DNA from: RGIG9379 sp031553005
GTDB taxonomy: Bacteria > Bacteroidota > Bacteroidia > Bacteroidales > Paludibacteraceae
DNA: 21,723 nt
Direction of reading: 5' to 3'
Assembly: GCA_031553005.1 (NCBI GenBank)
Contig: JAVBMA010000040.1
Coordinates: forward strand, 1-21,723
Every line of letters starts with the position of its first letter. Positions within the stretch are counted from its first letter, which is position 1. This document shows positions 6,298 to 14,164 of the stretch, piece by piece. The position numbers and the translations under genes are program-made. The notes under the pieces are model-generated. The model searched no databases and had not been told where the DNA came from. It worked only from the letters and a program-made list of their open reading frames with translations.

Positions 6298-8202
6298 ATG
6301 ATGGAAGACAAGGCTAATAAAGGGTTATTGTTGAATATAAAATATCCTTCTGACCTGAAGAAGCTGAAACCGGAGCAGCTGCCTCGGGTTTGCGATGAAT
6401 TAAGACAGTTTATTATTGATGAATTGTCTCACAATCCCGGGCATTTGGGAGCCAGTCTGGGTGTAGTTGAGCTGACGGTTGCTTTACATTATGTGTTTGA
6501 TACTCCTGACGACCGCATTCTTTGGGATGTCGGGCATCAGGCTTATGGCCATAAGATATTGACAGGCAGGAGGGAACTTTTCCATACAAACCGTAAGTTT
6601 AAGGGCTTGAGCGGATTTCCTAATCCGAAAGAGAGCGTTTATGACTCTTTCATTGCCGGACATGCGTCCAACTCTATTTCTGCTGCTTTAGGTATTTCCG
6701 TAGCTCAACGCATGGAGGGCAAGAAGGAGCGGCAAACTGTTGCTGTGATAGGCGACGGGGCCATGACAGGCGGTTTGGCTTTCGAGGGATTGAACAATGC
6801 GGCTTCCAGCAAGAATAATCTTATTATTGTATTGAACGACAATCATATGGCGATTGACCCTGTGGTTGGCGGATTCAGCGAGTATCTGGTAAACCTGACT
6901 ACTTCGCAGACATATAACCGTTGGAGAAACAAGCTATATCAGGGGGCGTTGAAACTGGGAATAGTGAGGGAATCGCAAAAAGGAAACCTGATACGTATCA
7001 ATAATTCATTGAAAGCGGTTCTTACCAGCCAGCATAATCTTTTTGAAGGGCTTAACATCCGTTATTTCGGCCCTGTGGATGGGCATGACGTATTGAAGTT
7101 GGTGAAGATATTTCAGGATATCAAGAATTTTCAAGGCCCTAAGGTGGTTCATATAAAAACAAAGAAAGGGAAAGGTTTCAAACCTGCCGAAGATTCGGCT
7201 ACCGAGTGGCATGCTCCGGGCATATTTGATAAGGAGACGGGATTGCGTATTTCGCCGGTAACAAAAACCGATACGCCTCCTTTGTTTCAGGATGTATTCG
7301 GGCATACGCTTGTTGAACTGGCGCGCGAAAACGAAAAGATTGTAGGGGTTACTCCTGCGATGCCGAGCGGATGCTCCATGTCGTTTTTGATGCGTGAAAT
7401 GCCCGAACGTACGTTTGACGTAGGTATTGCGGAGGGGCATGCCGTGACTTTTTCGGCTGGATTGGCGAAAGAGGGTATGTTGCCTTTTTGCAACATTTAT
7501 TCTTCTTTTATGCAACGTGCTTATGATAATGTGATACATGACGTGGCTTTGCAAAAACTGGATATGGTAATGTGCCTTGACCGTGCCGGCTTGGTCGGTG
7601 CTGACGGTGCGACTCACCACGGCGCTTTTGACTTGGCGGCTTTCCGTTGTGTTCCGAACCTCACAATAGCCTCTCCGCTCAATGAGGTGGAGTTGCGAAA
7701 TATGATGTATACAGCCCAGTTGAAGGGCAAAGGACCTTTTATGATTCGCTATCCGAGGGGAAAAGGCGTGCTTGCCGACTGGCTCAAACCGATGGAAGAG
7801 ATACCTGTGGGTAAAGGCGTGTGCCTGAAAGAAGGCACAGACATGGCTGTCCTCACCTTGGGCCCTATCGGTAATGTTGCAGCTAAAGCCATTGTCAAGG
7901 CTCAAGAGAAAGGATTGTCTGTTGCTCATTATGATATGCGTTTCCTTCGTCCGTTGGACGAAGAGCTGTTGCATAGCATCGGAAAATCATTTAATAAGGT
8001 AATAACCATTGAAGATGGGGTACGCAAAGGCGGTTTCGGTTCAGCTGTCCTCGAATTCTTTGCCGACAACGGCTACAACAATATCAATGTAAAACGCATT
8101 GGTATTCCCGACGAATTTATAGAACATGGTACTCCCGAAGAGCTTTATCATATGCTTGGAATGGATCTTGAGGGAATACTTAAGGAGATAGTGGAAAGTT
8201 GA
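6298..8202 (+). CDS. dxs: 1-deoxy-D-xylulose-5-phosphate synthase
   Basis: The enzyme condenses pyruvate and glyceraldehyde 3-phosphate to 1-deoxy-D-xylulose 5-phosphate, the first step of the MEP isoprenoid pathway (also feeding thiamine and pyridoxal synthesis), in the cytoplasm. The 634 residues match the usual family length. Visible motifs: SHNPGHLGASLGVVELTVAL (residues 44-63) with the conserved His49; DVGHQAYGHKILTGR (77-91); the thiamin-diphosphate/Mg motif GDGAMTGG (152-159) with its closing LNDN (179-182); a transketolase pyrimidine-binding domain from about 325 (AEGHAVTFSAGLAKEG) and the C-terminal domain with YPRG. Two ATGs stand in tandem at 6298 and 6301; either could start. It appears to be monocistronic, with its own -7 box. 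Confidence 0.97.
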   Translation: MMEDKANKGLLLNIKYPSDLKKLKPEQLPRVCDELRQFIIDELSHNPGHLGASLGVVELTVALHYVFDTPDDRILWDVGHQAYGHKILTGRRELFHTNRKFKGLSGFPNPKESVYDSFIAGHASNSISAALGISVAQRMEGKKERQTVAVIGDGAMTGGLAFEGLNNAASSKNNLIIVLNDNHMAIDPVVGGFSEYLVNLTTSQTYNRWRNKLYQGALKLGIVRESQKGNLIRINNSLKAVLTSQHNLFEGLNIRYFGPVDGHDVLKLVKIFQDIKNFQGPKVVHIKTKKGKGFKPAEDSATEWHAPGIFDKETGLRISPVTKTDTPPLFQDVFGHTLVELARENEKIVGVTPAMPSGCSMSFLMREMPERTFDVGIAEGHAVTFSAGLAKEGMLPFCNIYSSFMQRAYDNVIHDVALQKLDMVMCLDRAGLVGADGATHHGAFDLAAFRCVPNLTIASPLNEVELRNMMYTAQLKGKGPFMIRYPRGKGVLADWLKPMEEIPVGKGVCLKEGTDMAVLTLGPIGNVAAKAIVKAQEKGLSVAHYDMRFLRPLDEELLHSIGKSFNKVITIEDGVRKGGFGSAVLEFFADNGYNNINVKRIGIPDEFIEHGTPEELYHMLGMDLEGILKEIVES

Positions 8203-8480
8203 AAGATGAAAGGTGAAAGGTGAATGTTTTCAATATTGGTATTGAAAATGTATAGAAAAAAAATCTAATGGATACTTATTTCCTGCGTGTGTAGGGATGT
8301 GAAGAGAGAGAGGCGGCAAAGCCTCTCTCTCTTCACTCTGTATAGTTACAAGTCGCGCTGTCATTCCGACCGAAGAGAGGAATCTCTCAAAAAAGAATCT
8401 TTGGAGATATGATTGTGGATAGTCATTAAAAATCATTTCACCTTTCACTTTTCACCTTTCAGCTAAACAACCTTTCACCT
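8195..8480. repeat. Composite intergenic repeat after dxs: heptamer arms around hairpin element copy A
   Basis: The end of dxs and the bases up to about 8223 form a GGTGAAA-type array (GTTGAAA, GATGAAA, GGTGAAA); complementary units (TCACCTTTCAC...) stand at 8439-8480, so the two arrays bracket the rest. Inside lie TTTTCAATA-TTGG-TATTGAAAA (8227-8248, perfect 9-bp stem) and copy A of the dispersed hairpin element: a perfect 15-bp stem at 8300-8314/8321-8335 with loop GGCAAA, followed by GTCATTCCGACC and GAGGAATCTCT (about 8360-8387). No gene is supported between dxs and the TolC-like gene. Confidence 0.8.
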
Positions 8481-8589
8481 AAATATCCTTTTTCCCTCTT
8501 TAACAATTATTTATCGAAAATAATTGCCAGTTAATTAATTGGAATCTACTTTTGCCTCCGGAGAAAATTTTTAAAGCGCATTTGATTTA

Positions 8590-8631
8590 AAAGCCACTTA
8601 AGAGTTTGAAAACTCTGTATGTAGTGGCTTT
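8590..8631 (+). promoter_or_regulatory. Two-tier hairpin in the leader region of the efflux operon
   Basis: AAAGCCACT (8590-8598) pairs with AGTGGCTTT (8623-8631), and inside it AGAGTTT (8601-8607) pairs with AAACTCT (8610-8616) across a 2-nt apex that in practice opens a base pair or two. It stands 59 nt before the TolC-like start. It may be a terminator for upstream transcription or part of the leader of the efflux mRNA. No exact TAnnTTTG box was found here; a degenerate one (TATTTG near 8650) with a TTTG about 18 nt upstream is possible. Confidence 0.45.
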
Positions 8632-8689
8632 GTTTATATTCTACCAAGATATTTGTGTTTTAATTTTAATTTTTTACTCAACGAGGAAC

Positions 8690-10012
8690 ATGAACATACG
8701 AACACTTATTATTTATTTTTTTATTGGCATCACAATTCCGGTTTTGGCACAGGAGAAAACTCAAAAATGGGATTTGGCCACTTGTATCAATTATGCTTTG
8801 GCGAATAATATCCAGATTCAAAAAAGCAAAATCAGCCTTGAACAAAGCAGTATCAACGTTAAATCGGCAAAAGCGCAGTTGCATCCCAACCTGAATGCTT
8901 CTATCGGACAGAATTTTGTTAACCGCCCCCTGTTGGTAGCCGACAACGAGAAAGCAAATACTTACAGCGGCAATTATGGTTTGAGCTCGTCCATGACCAT
9001 ATTTAACGGCGGGATAGTATTGAAGAATATCAAGCAGCAGAAATTACAGGAGCAGGTGAGCGATTATGCGATATTGGAAGCTGAGAAGAATATTGAGATG
9101 GCTATTTTGCAGGTATATATGCAGATTCTTTATGCTACGGAGGCAATAAATGTAAATAAAGAGACCGTTCAGACTTCCCAATATCAACGGGACAGGGGAG
9201 AGTCGCTTTTGAGGGCGGGGAGTATCTCTAAAGTGGAGCTTGCCCAGTTGGAGGCACAGCTTAGTTCCGATAAATACCTTTTGGTAAATGCCGAAAATAC
9301 GCTCAGCCTCGCAAAGCTCCAGTTAAAACAATTGTTGGAACTGCAATTGGAAGATGATATAGATATTATTATTCCGGAGATTGATGAACAGGATATTTTG
9401 AAACCGTTGCCTGATTTGGCGAATATATATAGTGTTTCGCAGGAGGTAATGCCCCGTATGAAAAGCTCCCGCCTGAATACGGATATTACCAGGATTGAGA
9501 CGGAAATGGCAAAGGGCGGATATTTTCCAAAAGTAAGCCTTAATGCTTCGGCGGGAACAAGCCATATTTCAGGGAATACGCTCTCGTTTGATGACCAGTT
9601 GCGGAATAATTTCAATGATGGAATAGGGATGACCGTTAATATCCCGATTTTTACGAATCGTGAAAATAAGTCGGCGGTAGAGAGGGCACGGTTGAATCAG
9701 AAGACAGCCGAACTGGACTTGCAGGAAGCTGGGAAGAATCTGCTTGCTGAGATAGAGACCGTATATCAGGATGCTTTGTCGGCGCAAAGCCAGTATATCT
9801 CAGCGTCCGAAAATGTCAAGGCATTGCAAATAAGTTATAATTTATTTGAACAACAGTTTAATCTGGGAATGAAGAATACGCTGGATTTGTTAACCGAGAA
9901 AAATAATTTATTATCGGCTATGCAGAATCAGTTGCAGGCAAAATATATGAGTATCATGAATGCCCAGCTTTTAAATTTATATCAGGATTTACCAATAGAA
10001 ATAGAACAATAA
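8690..10012 (+). CDS. TolC-family outer membrane efflux channel
   Basis: From the ATG at 8690 the product is 440 residues. I chose this start over the in-frame ATG at 8606 because it gives a clean signal peptide (MNIRTLIIYFFIGITIPVLA, cleavage before Q21) and is preceded by GAGGA; the earlier start would lie within a hairpin and add a non-secretory leader. The mature protein starts WDLATCINYALANNIQIQKS, the standard first helix of the OEP/TolC family, and has two related long-helix repeats, with PIFTNRENKSAVERARL at about 320-336 marking the second beta-strand/helix unit. TolC trimers form the outer-membrane and periplasmic tunnel of tripartite pumps. The MacA-like gene starts 5 nt after its stop, so the channel is the first cistron of an efflux operon. 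Confidence 0.93.
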   Translation: MNIRTLIIYFFIGITIPVLAQEKTQKWDLATCINYALANNIQIQKSKISLEQSSINVKSAKAQLHPNLNASIGQNFVNRPLLVADNEKANTYSGNYGLSSSMTIFNGGIVLKNIKQQKLQEQVSDYAILEAEKNIEMAILQVYMQILYATEAINVNKETVQTSQYQRDRGESLLRAGSISKVELAQLEAQLSSDKYLLVNAENTLSLAKLQLKQLLELQLEDDIDIIIPEIDEQDILKPLPDLANIYSVSQEVMPRMKSSRLNTDITRIETEMAKGGYFPKVSLNASAGTSHISGNTLSFDDQLRNNFNDGIGMTVNIPIFTNRENKSAVERARLNQKTAELDLQEAGKNLLAEIETVYQDALSAQSQYISASENVKALQISYNLFEQQFNLGMKNTLDLLTEKNNLLSAMQNQLQAKYMSIMNAQLLNLYQDLPIEIEQ

Positions 10013-10017
10013 ATAAT

Positions 10018-11214
10018 ATGAAGAAGAAAAATATCATTATTATCAGTATAATAGCTGTAATTGTTATTGCCGGCTTATTCTTTATTTTTAGAAAATCGTC
10101 TAATGATAATTATAAATTGGAAACGACCGCTATCTCGCCTAAGGATATAAATATTATGGTGACGGCTACGGGAACGATAGAACCGATTACAAAGGTGGAT
10201 GTCGGTACGCAGGTGTCGGGGATTATTTCCAAGATATATGTCGATTACAATTCGGAAGTGAAGAAAGGGCAGGTATTGGCAGAGTTGGACAAAGTTACTT
10301 TGCAGTCGGATTTGGCATCCAAAGAGATGGAACTGAAAGCTGCCAAAGTGGAGTATGAATACCAGAAGAAGAATTTCAACCGTATAAATGACCTGTACAA
10401 GAAAGAACTGGTGAGCCAGACTGATTACGAAACGGCTTTGTATACGTATGAGAAGGCGGAATCGAGTTATAACAAAATGGTGTCCGATTTGGTAAAAGTG
10501 AGGACAAACCTTAATTATGCAACCATTACTTCCCCTATCGATGGCGTAGTGCTTTCGAGGGCGGTAGAGCAGGGGCAGACGGTAGCCGCCAGTTTTAGTA
10601 CGCCTACTTTATTTACCATTGCAAACGACCTGACCAAAATGCAGGTTGTTGCCAATGTGGATGAAGCAGACATAGGTGAAGTGAATGTAGGAGAGCGTGT
10701 TACTTTTACGGTAGATGCTTATCCTTCGGATATTTTTCAGGGGACTGTCAGCCAGGTAAGGTTGGAGCCTACCATTACGTCCAACGTTGTAACGTATGAA
10801 GTACTTGTAAACGCACCCAATCCGGATTTGAAATTGAAACCGGGATTGACGGCAAGCATAACCATTTTTACAATGGAAAAAAAACAGGTCAACTCTTTGC
10901 CGAACAAGACATTTGCATACAGTCCGGATGTTGAAATGTTGGAAAAAATGGGGTATTCCGTCAAAAAAGATAATCCTGTTGCCGGCAATTCCTCTTTAAC
11001 TCAGAAAACAGTTTGGGTTCTGAATGAAAATACAGTTCAGCCTAAAAGCATTACAATCGGGGTAACCGATGGGATAAATACGGAGATTGTTTCGGGACTG
11101 GATAAAAATGATGCTGTCATTGAAGGCGCAGTAGCTGTGGCCAAAAAGAATGGTAACGGCAACAGCGCCGAGAAAAGCCCGTTCATGCCACAACGCGGCG
11201 GTGGACGAAAATAA
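10018..11214 (+). CDS. MacA-like periplasmic adaptor (membrane fusion protein)
   Basis: The 398-residue protein has an N-terminal membrane anchor (IIIISIIAVIVIAGLFFIF, about residues 4-22), then the adaptor signature TATGTIEPITKVDVGTQVSG (about 49-68) and a lipoyl/barrel-sandwich half (VKKGQVLAELD), a long helical hairpin (about 95-160), the second lipoyl half (TITSPIDGVVLSRAVEQGQ) and a beta-barrel domain (VVANVDEADIGEVNVGERVT). This order is that of HlyD/AcrA/MacA proteins; the anchored N-terminus and the MacB neighbours favour MacA. The C-terminus is Gly/Asn/Lys-rich and probably flexible. It links the MacB-type transporter in the inner membrane to the TolC-like channel encoded just upstream. 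Confidence 0.94.
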   Translation: MKKKNIIIISIIAVIVIAGLFFIFRKSSNDNYKLETTAISPKDINIMVTATGTIEPITKVDVGTQVSGIISKIYVDYNSEVKKGQVLAELDKVTLQSDLASKEMELKAAKVEYEYQKKNFNRINDLYKKELVSQTDYETALYTYEKAESSYNKMVSDLVKVRTNLNYATITSPIDGVVLSRAVEQGQTVAASFSTPTLFTIANDLTKMQVVANVDEADIGEVNVGERVTFTVDAYPSDIFQGTVSQVRLEPTITSNVVTYEVLVNAPNPDLKLKPGLTASITIFTMEKKQVNSLPNKTFAYSPDVEMLEKMGYSVKKDNPVAGNSSLTQKTVWVLNENTVQPKSITIGVTDGINTEIVSGLDKNDAVIEGAVAVAKKNGNGNSAEKSPFMPQRGGGRK

Positions 11215-11225
11215 ATATAATATTT

Positions 11226-11253
11226 GTAGAGACGTGGCATGCCGCGTCTCTAC
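11226..11253. repeat. 28-nt palindrome, GTAGAGACG-arm type, between adaptor and ATPase genes
   Basis: GTAGAGACGTGGC, a 2-nt centre and GCCGCGTCTCTAC form a 13-bp stem with one G-T pair. The same arms (GTAGAGACG ... CGTCTCTACGG) occur at 21451-21478 around a different but still palindromic core, so this is a dispersed repeat. It lies 11 nt after the adaptor stop codon and 19 nt before the ATPase start, inside the efflux transcript. Confidence 0.9.
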
Positions 11254-11272
11254 GGTACAATAATTTAAAAAA

Positions 11273-12016
11273 ATGGATAAATCAATCATCCGGTTAGAAA
11301 ATATAACACGCGATTTTCATGTCGGGGACGAAATTGTACATGCACTGCGAGGCGTCTCTTTTTCTATTTCGGAAGGAGAGTTTGTGACCATTATGGGAGC
11401 AAGTGGCTCGGGTAAGTCCACGTTGTTGAATCTGCTGGGATGCCTTGATACTCCCACTTCGGGAGAGTATTTTCTGGATGGCATACCCGTAAGTTCTATG
11501 AATAAAGACGAACGCGCGGTGATACGTAACCGTAAAATCGGTTTTATTTTCCAGTCGTATAATCTGCTTCCAAAAACAACGGCAATTGAAAATGTTGAAT
11601 TGCCATTGATGTACAATTCCGAAGTTAATTCAAAAGAGCGCAAGGAGAGGGCAGAGGAGTCGCTGAAGGCTGTCGGGTTGGGCAACCGCATGCTTCATAA
11701 GTCCAACCAGATGTCCGGAGGACAGCAACAACGCGTAGCAATTGCCCGCGCTTTGGTAAACGACCCTGTGATGATATTGGCGGATGAGGCTACCGGAAAT
11801 CTGGATAGCCGTACAGCTTTCGAGATTATAGTGTTGTTTCAACAACTCCATGCTAAAGGGCGCAATATTATTTTTGTCACTCACAATCCTGAATTAGCGG
11901 CTTATTCCAGCAGGAATATAGTATTGCGCGATGGTAAAGTGATAAAAGACGAAATAAATAAAAATATAAAATCGGCAAAAGAGACACTCGACAGTTTGCC
12001 CAAACAAGAGGATTGA
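11273..12016 (+). CDS. MacB/LolD-type ABC transporter ATP-binding protein
   Basis: The 247-residue ATPase has every catalytic motif: Walker A GASGSGKST (residues 42-50), Q-loop Gln94 (FIFQSYNLLP), ABC signature MSGGQQQRVAIARAL (147-161, with Met for the usual Leu), Walker B VMILADEATG with catalytic Glu172, D-loop NLD, and H-loop His204 (FVTHNPELA). This is the MacB-LolD-FtsE subfamily (residues DEATGNLDS are typical). In E. coli MacB the ATPase and permease are fused; here the permease is a separate downstream gene, which is common in this phylum. The C-terminal tail (about 225-247) is Lys/Glu-rich. It powers the pump by a mechanotransmission cycle, as known for MacB. Confidence 0.96.
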   Translation: MDKSIIRLENITRDFHVGDEIVHALRGVSFSISEGEFVTIMGASGSGKSTLLNLLGCLDTPTSGEYFLDGIPVSSMNKDERAVIRNRKIGFIFQSYNLLPKTTAIENVELPLMYNSEVNSKERKERAEESLKAVGLGNRMLHKSNQMSGGQQQRVAIARALVNDPVMILADEATGNLDSRTAFEIIVLFQQLHAKGRNIIFVTHNPELAAYSSRNIVLRDGKVIKDEINKNIKSAKETLDSLPKQED

Positions 12017-12020
12017 AAAG

Positions 12021-12128
12021 AGATGTTCAGACATTCAGATAAACAGATGTTCAGATGTTCAGACTTTCAGATGAACAGACAATCTACTCTTCTATCTGAA
12101 TATCTGAAAGTCTGTTCATCTGAAAATC
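12021..12128. repeat. CAGATGTT-type octamer array with inverted arm between ATPase and permease genes
   Basis: From 12028 to 12080 the sequence is six 8-nt units plus a partial one, all starting CAGA (cagacatt, cagataaa, cagatgtt twice, cagacttt, cagatgaa). After a 13-nt AT/CT-rich spacer the complementary units follow to about 12128. A perfect 16-bp stem pairs 12065-12080 with 12110-12125; a second, mutually exclusive perfect 13-bp pairing joins 12060-12072 with 12102-12114. The array sits within the efflux operon, ending about 10 nt before the permease ATG. Confidence 0.9.
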
Positions 12129-12138
12129 TTATAAGAAC

Positions 12139-13359
12139 ATGAACATAGGTAATTCAATAAAAATATCGCTTCGGGCTATTTATCAAAATAAGTTGCGGGC
12201 TTTTCTTACGATGTTGGGAATCATTATCGGGGTTGCTTCGGTGATTGCCATGCTTGCCATAGGCGAGGGTTCCAAGATGAGTATACAGGAACAAATTGCC
12301 GAGATGGGTTCGAATATGATTATGATACGTCCCGGAGCCGAAATGAGGGGCGGAGTCAGGCAAAGCGGTGAAAGCATGCAAACGCTCAAACTGGAGGATT
12401 ATTACGCCATTAAGCAAAAGTCGCATTACATAGCCTCTGCATCGCCTACCGTAAGCAGCTCGGGACAAATTATCTACGGAGCCAATAATTACCCTGCATC
12501 CGTAACAGGCGTGAGTCCCGATTACCTGGAGATTCGCCGCCTGGCTGTGGATAAGGGGACTATCTTTTCCGAACACCAGATTGTAACCTCCGCCAAAGTT
12601 TGTTTGGTGGGAAAGACGATTATTGACAATTTATTTCCCAATGGAGAAGACCCTATCGGGAAAGTGGTTCGTTTTAATAAGATACCTTTTACAATTATAG
12701 GAACATTGCAGGAGAAAGGGTATAACAGTATGGGTATGGACCAGGATAATGTTGTGCTGGCGCCTTATACGACCATTCAGAAAAGGGTGTTGGCAATTAC
12801 CTATATTCAGGGGATTAATGCTTCCGCAATTTCGGAAGACGATACGAAATTGGCTATGGATGAGATAACAAACATCCTGCGTTCCAACCATAAATTGAAA
12901 GAGAGCGATGAAAATGATTTCAATGTCCGCTCACAGCAAGAGCTCAGTAATATGATGACATCCACAACCGATTTGTTGACGGTGTTGCTGGCATGTATTG
13001 CGGGGATTTCGTTGCTTGTCGGCGGGATTGGAGTTATGAATATCATGTATGTTTCTGTGACGGAGCGTACGCGCGAGATTGGTTTGCGTATGTCAATCGG
13101 AGCCAAGGGGCAGGATATATTGGGCCAATTCCTGATTGAAGCCATACTTATCAGTTGCGTCGGCGGTATCATTGGTGTTCTTTTGGGTATCGGCGCTGCG
13201 TTTATTGTCAAATTTGTATTTATGTGGCCTATTTATATTCAGCCTTATTCTATCGGGCTATCCTTTACGGTCTGTACCATAACCGGTATATTCTTTGGCT
13301 GGTATCCTGCCAAGAAGGCATCCAATCTTGACCCGATTGAGGCAATCCGGTATGAATAA
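12139..13359 (+). CDS. MacB-type ABC transporter permease
   Basis: The 406-residue protein begins with a short amphipathic segment and membrane helix 1 (FLTMLGIIIGVASVIAMLAI, about residues 22-41), followed by a large periplasmic MacB_PCD domain (about 45-275), then the FtsX domain with three helices at about 279-303, 330-357 and 371-390. The motif SVTERTREIGLRMSIGAKG after helix 2 is the cytoplasmic coupling loop that contacts the ATPase, and the C-terminus PAKKASNLDPIEAIRYE is classic for the family. It dimerises and, with the ATPase, adaptor and TolC-like channel of the same operon, should expel a substrate from the periplasm; the substrate (macrolide, peptide, siderophore or other) cannot be told from sequence. 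Confidence 0.95.
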   Translation: MNIGNSIKISLRAIYQNKLRAFLTMLGIIIGVASVIAMLAIGEGSKMSIQEQIAEMGSNMIMIRPGAEMRGGVRQSGESMQTLKLEDYYAIKQKSHYIASASPTVSSSGQIIYGANNYPASVTGVSPDYLEIRRLAVDKGTIFSEHQIVTSAKVCLVGKTIIDNLFPNGEDPIGKVVRFNKIPFTIIGTLQEKGYNSMGMDQDNVVLAPYTTIQKRVLAITYIQGINASAISEDDTKLAMDEITNILRSNHKLKESDENDFNVRSQQELSNMMTSTTDLLTVLLACIAGISLLVGGIGVMNIMYVSVTERTREIGLRMSIGAKGQDILGQFLIEAILISCVGGIIGVLLGIGAAFIVKFVFMWPIYIQPYSIGLSFTVCTITGIFFGWYPAKKASNLDPIEAIRYE

Positions 13360-13376
13360 TCGTTTTGTTTAGTTTT

Positions 13377-13393
13377 CAATACCGGAGGTATTG
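13377..13393 (+). terminator. Possible terminator hairpin after the efflux operon
   Basis: CAATACC, GGA and GGTATTG form a perfect 7-bp stem with a 3-nt loop, 17 nt after the permease stop codon and followed by TTTATAA. The T-run is short, so the strength is uncertain. Confidence 0.4.
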
Positions 13394-13890
13394 TTTATAA
13401 AGATGATAATCTAATTTGTACGGCTCCGAAGGAGTCGAATATAGAAAACAATTGAGATATTCATAATACGTTTATCGGCAATATTACTTTCCCCCCTAAA
13501 GAAAGTAAAAGATATTTTTATCCTCCCGTTAGTGTGGCAATATTGGTAGAAAGGAATCATCCCCGGTCAAAGAAAGTCCCGATAGGGACGAAATATAAGA
13601 AGAATATATTTGCTGGCTGTGAGCAAAAATACCCCTAAATTTCAGGCTGTCATTTGGGGGATTTCACATTCCACTCTCGTCCCATTCGGATAACAGACGT
13701 TTACAGTTTTGTATGTTGGAGGAGGCTGTCTCCAAAGCCTATATGATTTACCACAAAGGACACAAAGAAAATTCACAAAGTTTACAATGTCCTGATAATC
13801 AACCAATATTATTTGTGTCCCTTAGTGTAAAACTTTGTATCCTTTGTGGTTAAAGGACTTTTTGGGCAGCCTCTTCCTATCCAACTTTAT
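13394..13890. repeat. Repeat-rich convergent intergenic region: short hairpins, copy B of the hairpin element, CACAAAGG inverted repeat
   Basis: No gene is supported here. In order: CTCC-GAA-GGAG (13424-13434); GTCCC-GATA-GGGAC (13576-13589); a partial copy (B, 13622-13711) of the element also seen at 21511-21599, with near-identical runs such as AGCAAAAAT, TTTCA.CTGTCATTTG, CATTCCACT.TCG and CCATTCGGA; and an inverted pair ACCACAAAGGACACAAAG (13750-13767) / CTTTGTATCCTTTGTGGT (13833-13850) differing at one base. The region looks like a site where dispersed elements have accumulated between two convergent genes. Confidence 0.75.
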
Positions 13891-13907
13891 ATACCACATA
13901 AGTATAC

Positions 13908-14105
13908 ATTCAGAGATTCCTCACTACGTTCGGAATGACATTTTGCGCGTATATTAAGAACAAGTAGGAGATGAAGCGGCGGCTTTGCCGCCGCTTCATC
14001 ACCTACAGAGCAAAGTATAAATGTCTGTCATTCCGAATGGAACGTAGTGGAATGAGGAATCCCCGAAATGAAAGTTTGAAATATAAGGGTATTTTTGCGG
14101 ATTAG
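13908..14105. repeat. Dispersed hairpin element, copy C (most complete)
   Basis: Outer inverted arms: GATTCCTCACTACGTTCGGA (start 13915) and its counterpart TCCGAATGGAACGTAGTGGA (about 14032-14051), imperfect because of an insertion in the right arm. Central stem: 14 perfect pairs, 13970-13983 with 13987-14000, apex TTT, extended by an A-A mismatch and five more pairs (13964-13968 with 14002-14006). The right flank to about 14105 matches copies B and E in inverted orientation (GCAAAAATACCC on the minus strand). It lies just downstream of the metG stop. Confidence 0.88.
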
Positions 14106-14164
14106 CAAAAATAAATCTTCCGAACACTCCTAACTTCAAGTCGCGCTCCGAATATAATGGATTA

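Noticed and set aside
7006..7974. Long open frame of 322 codons on the minus strand opposite dxs
   Set aside because: It lies wholly antisense to a well-supported dxs, has no recognisable domain and a biased His/Arg/Cys composition typical of an antisense shadow.
8230..8448. 72-codon minus-strand frame between dxs and the TolC-like gene
   Set aside because: It is made entirely of hairpin-element and heptamer-array sequence, with no start signals or domain.
8606..8689. N-terminal extension of the TolC-like protein
   Set aside because: It starts inside a hairpin and would hide the clear signal peptide that begins at 8690.
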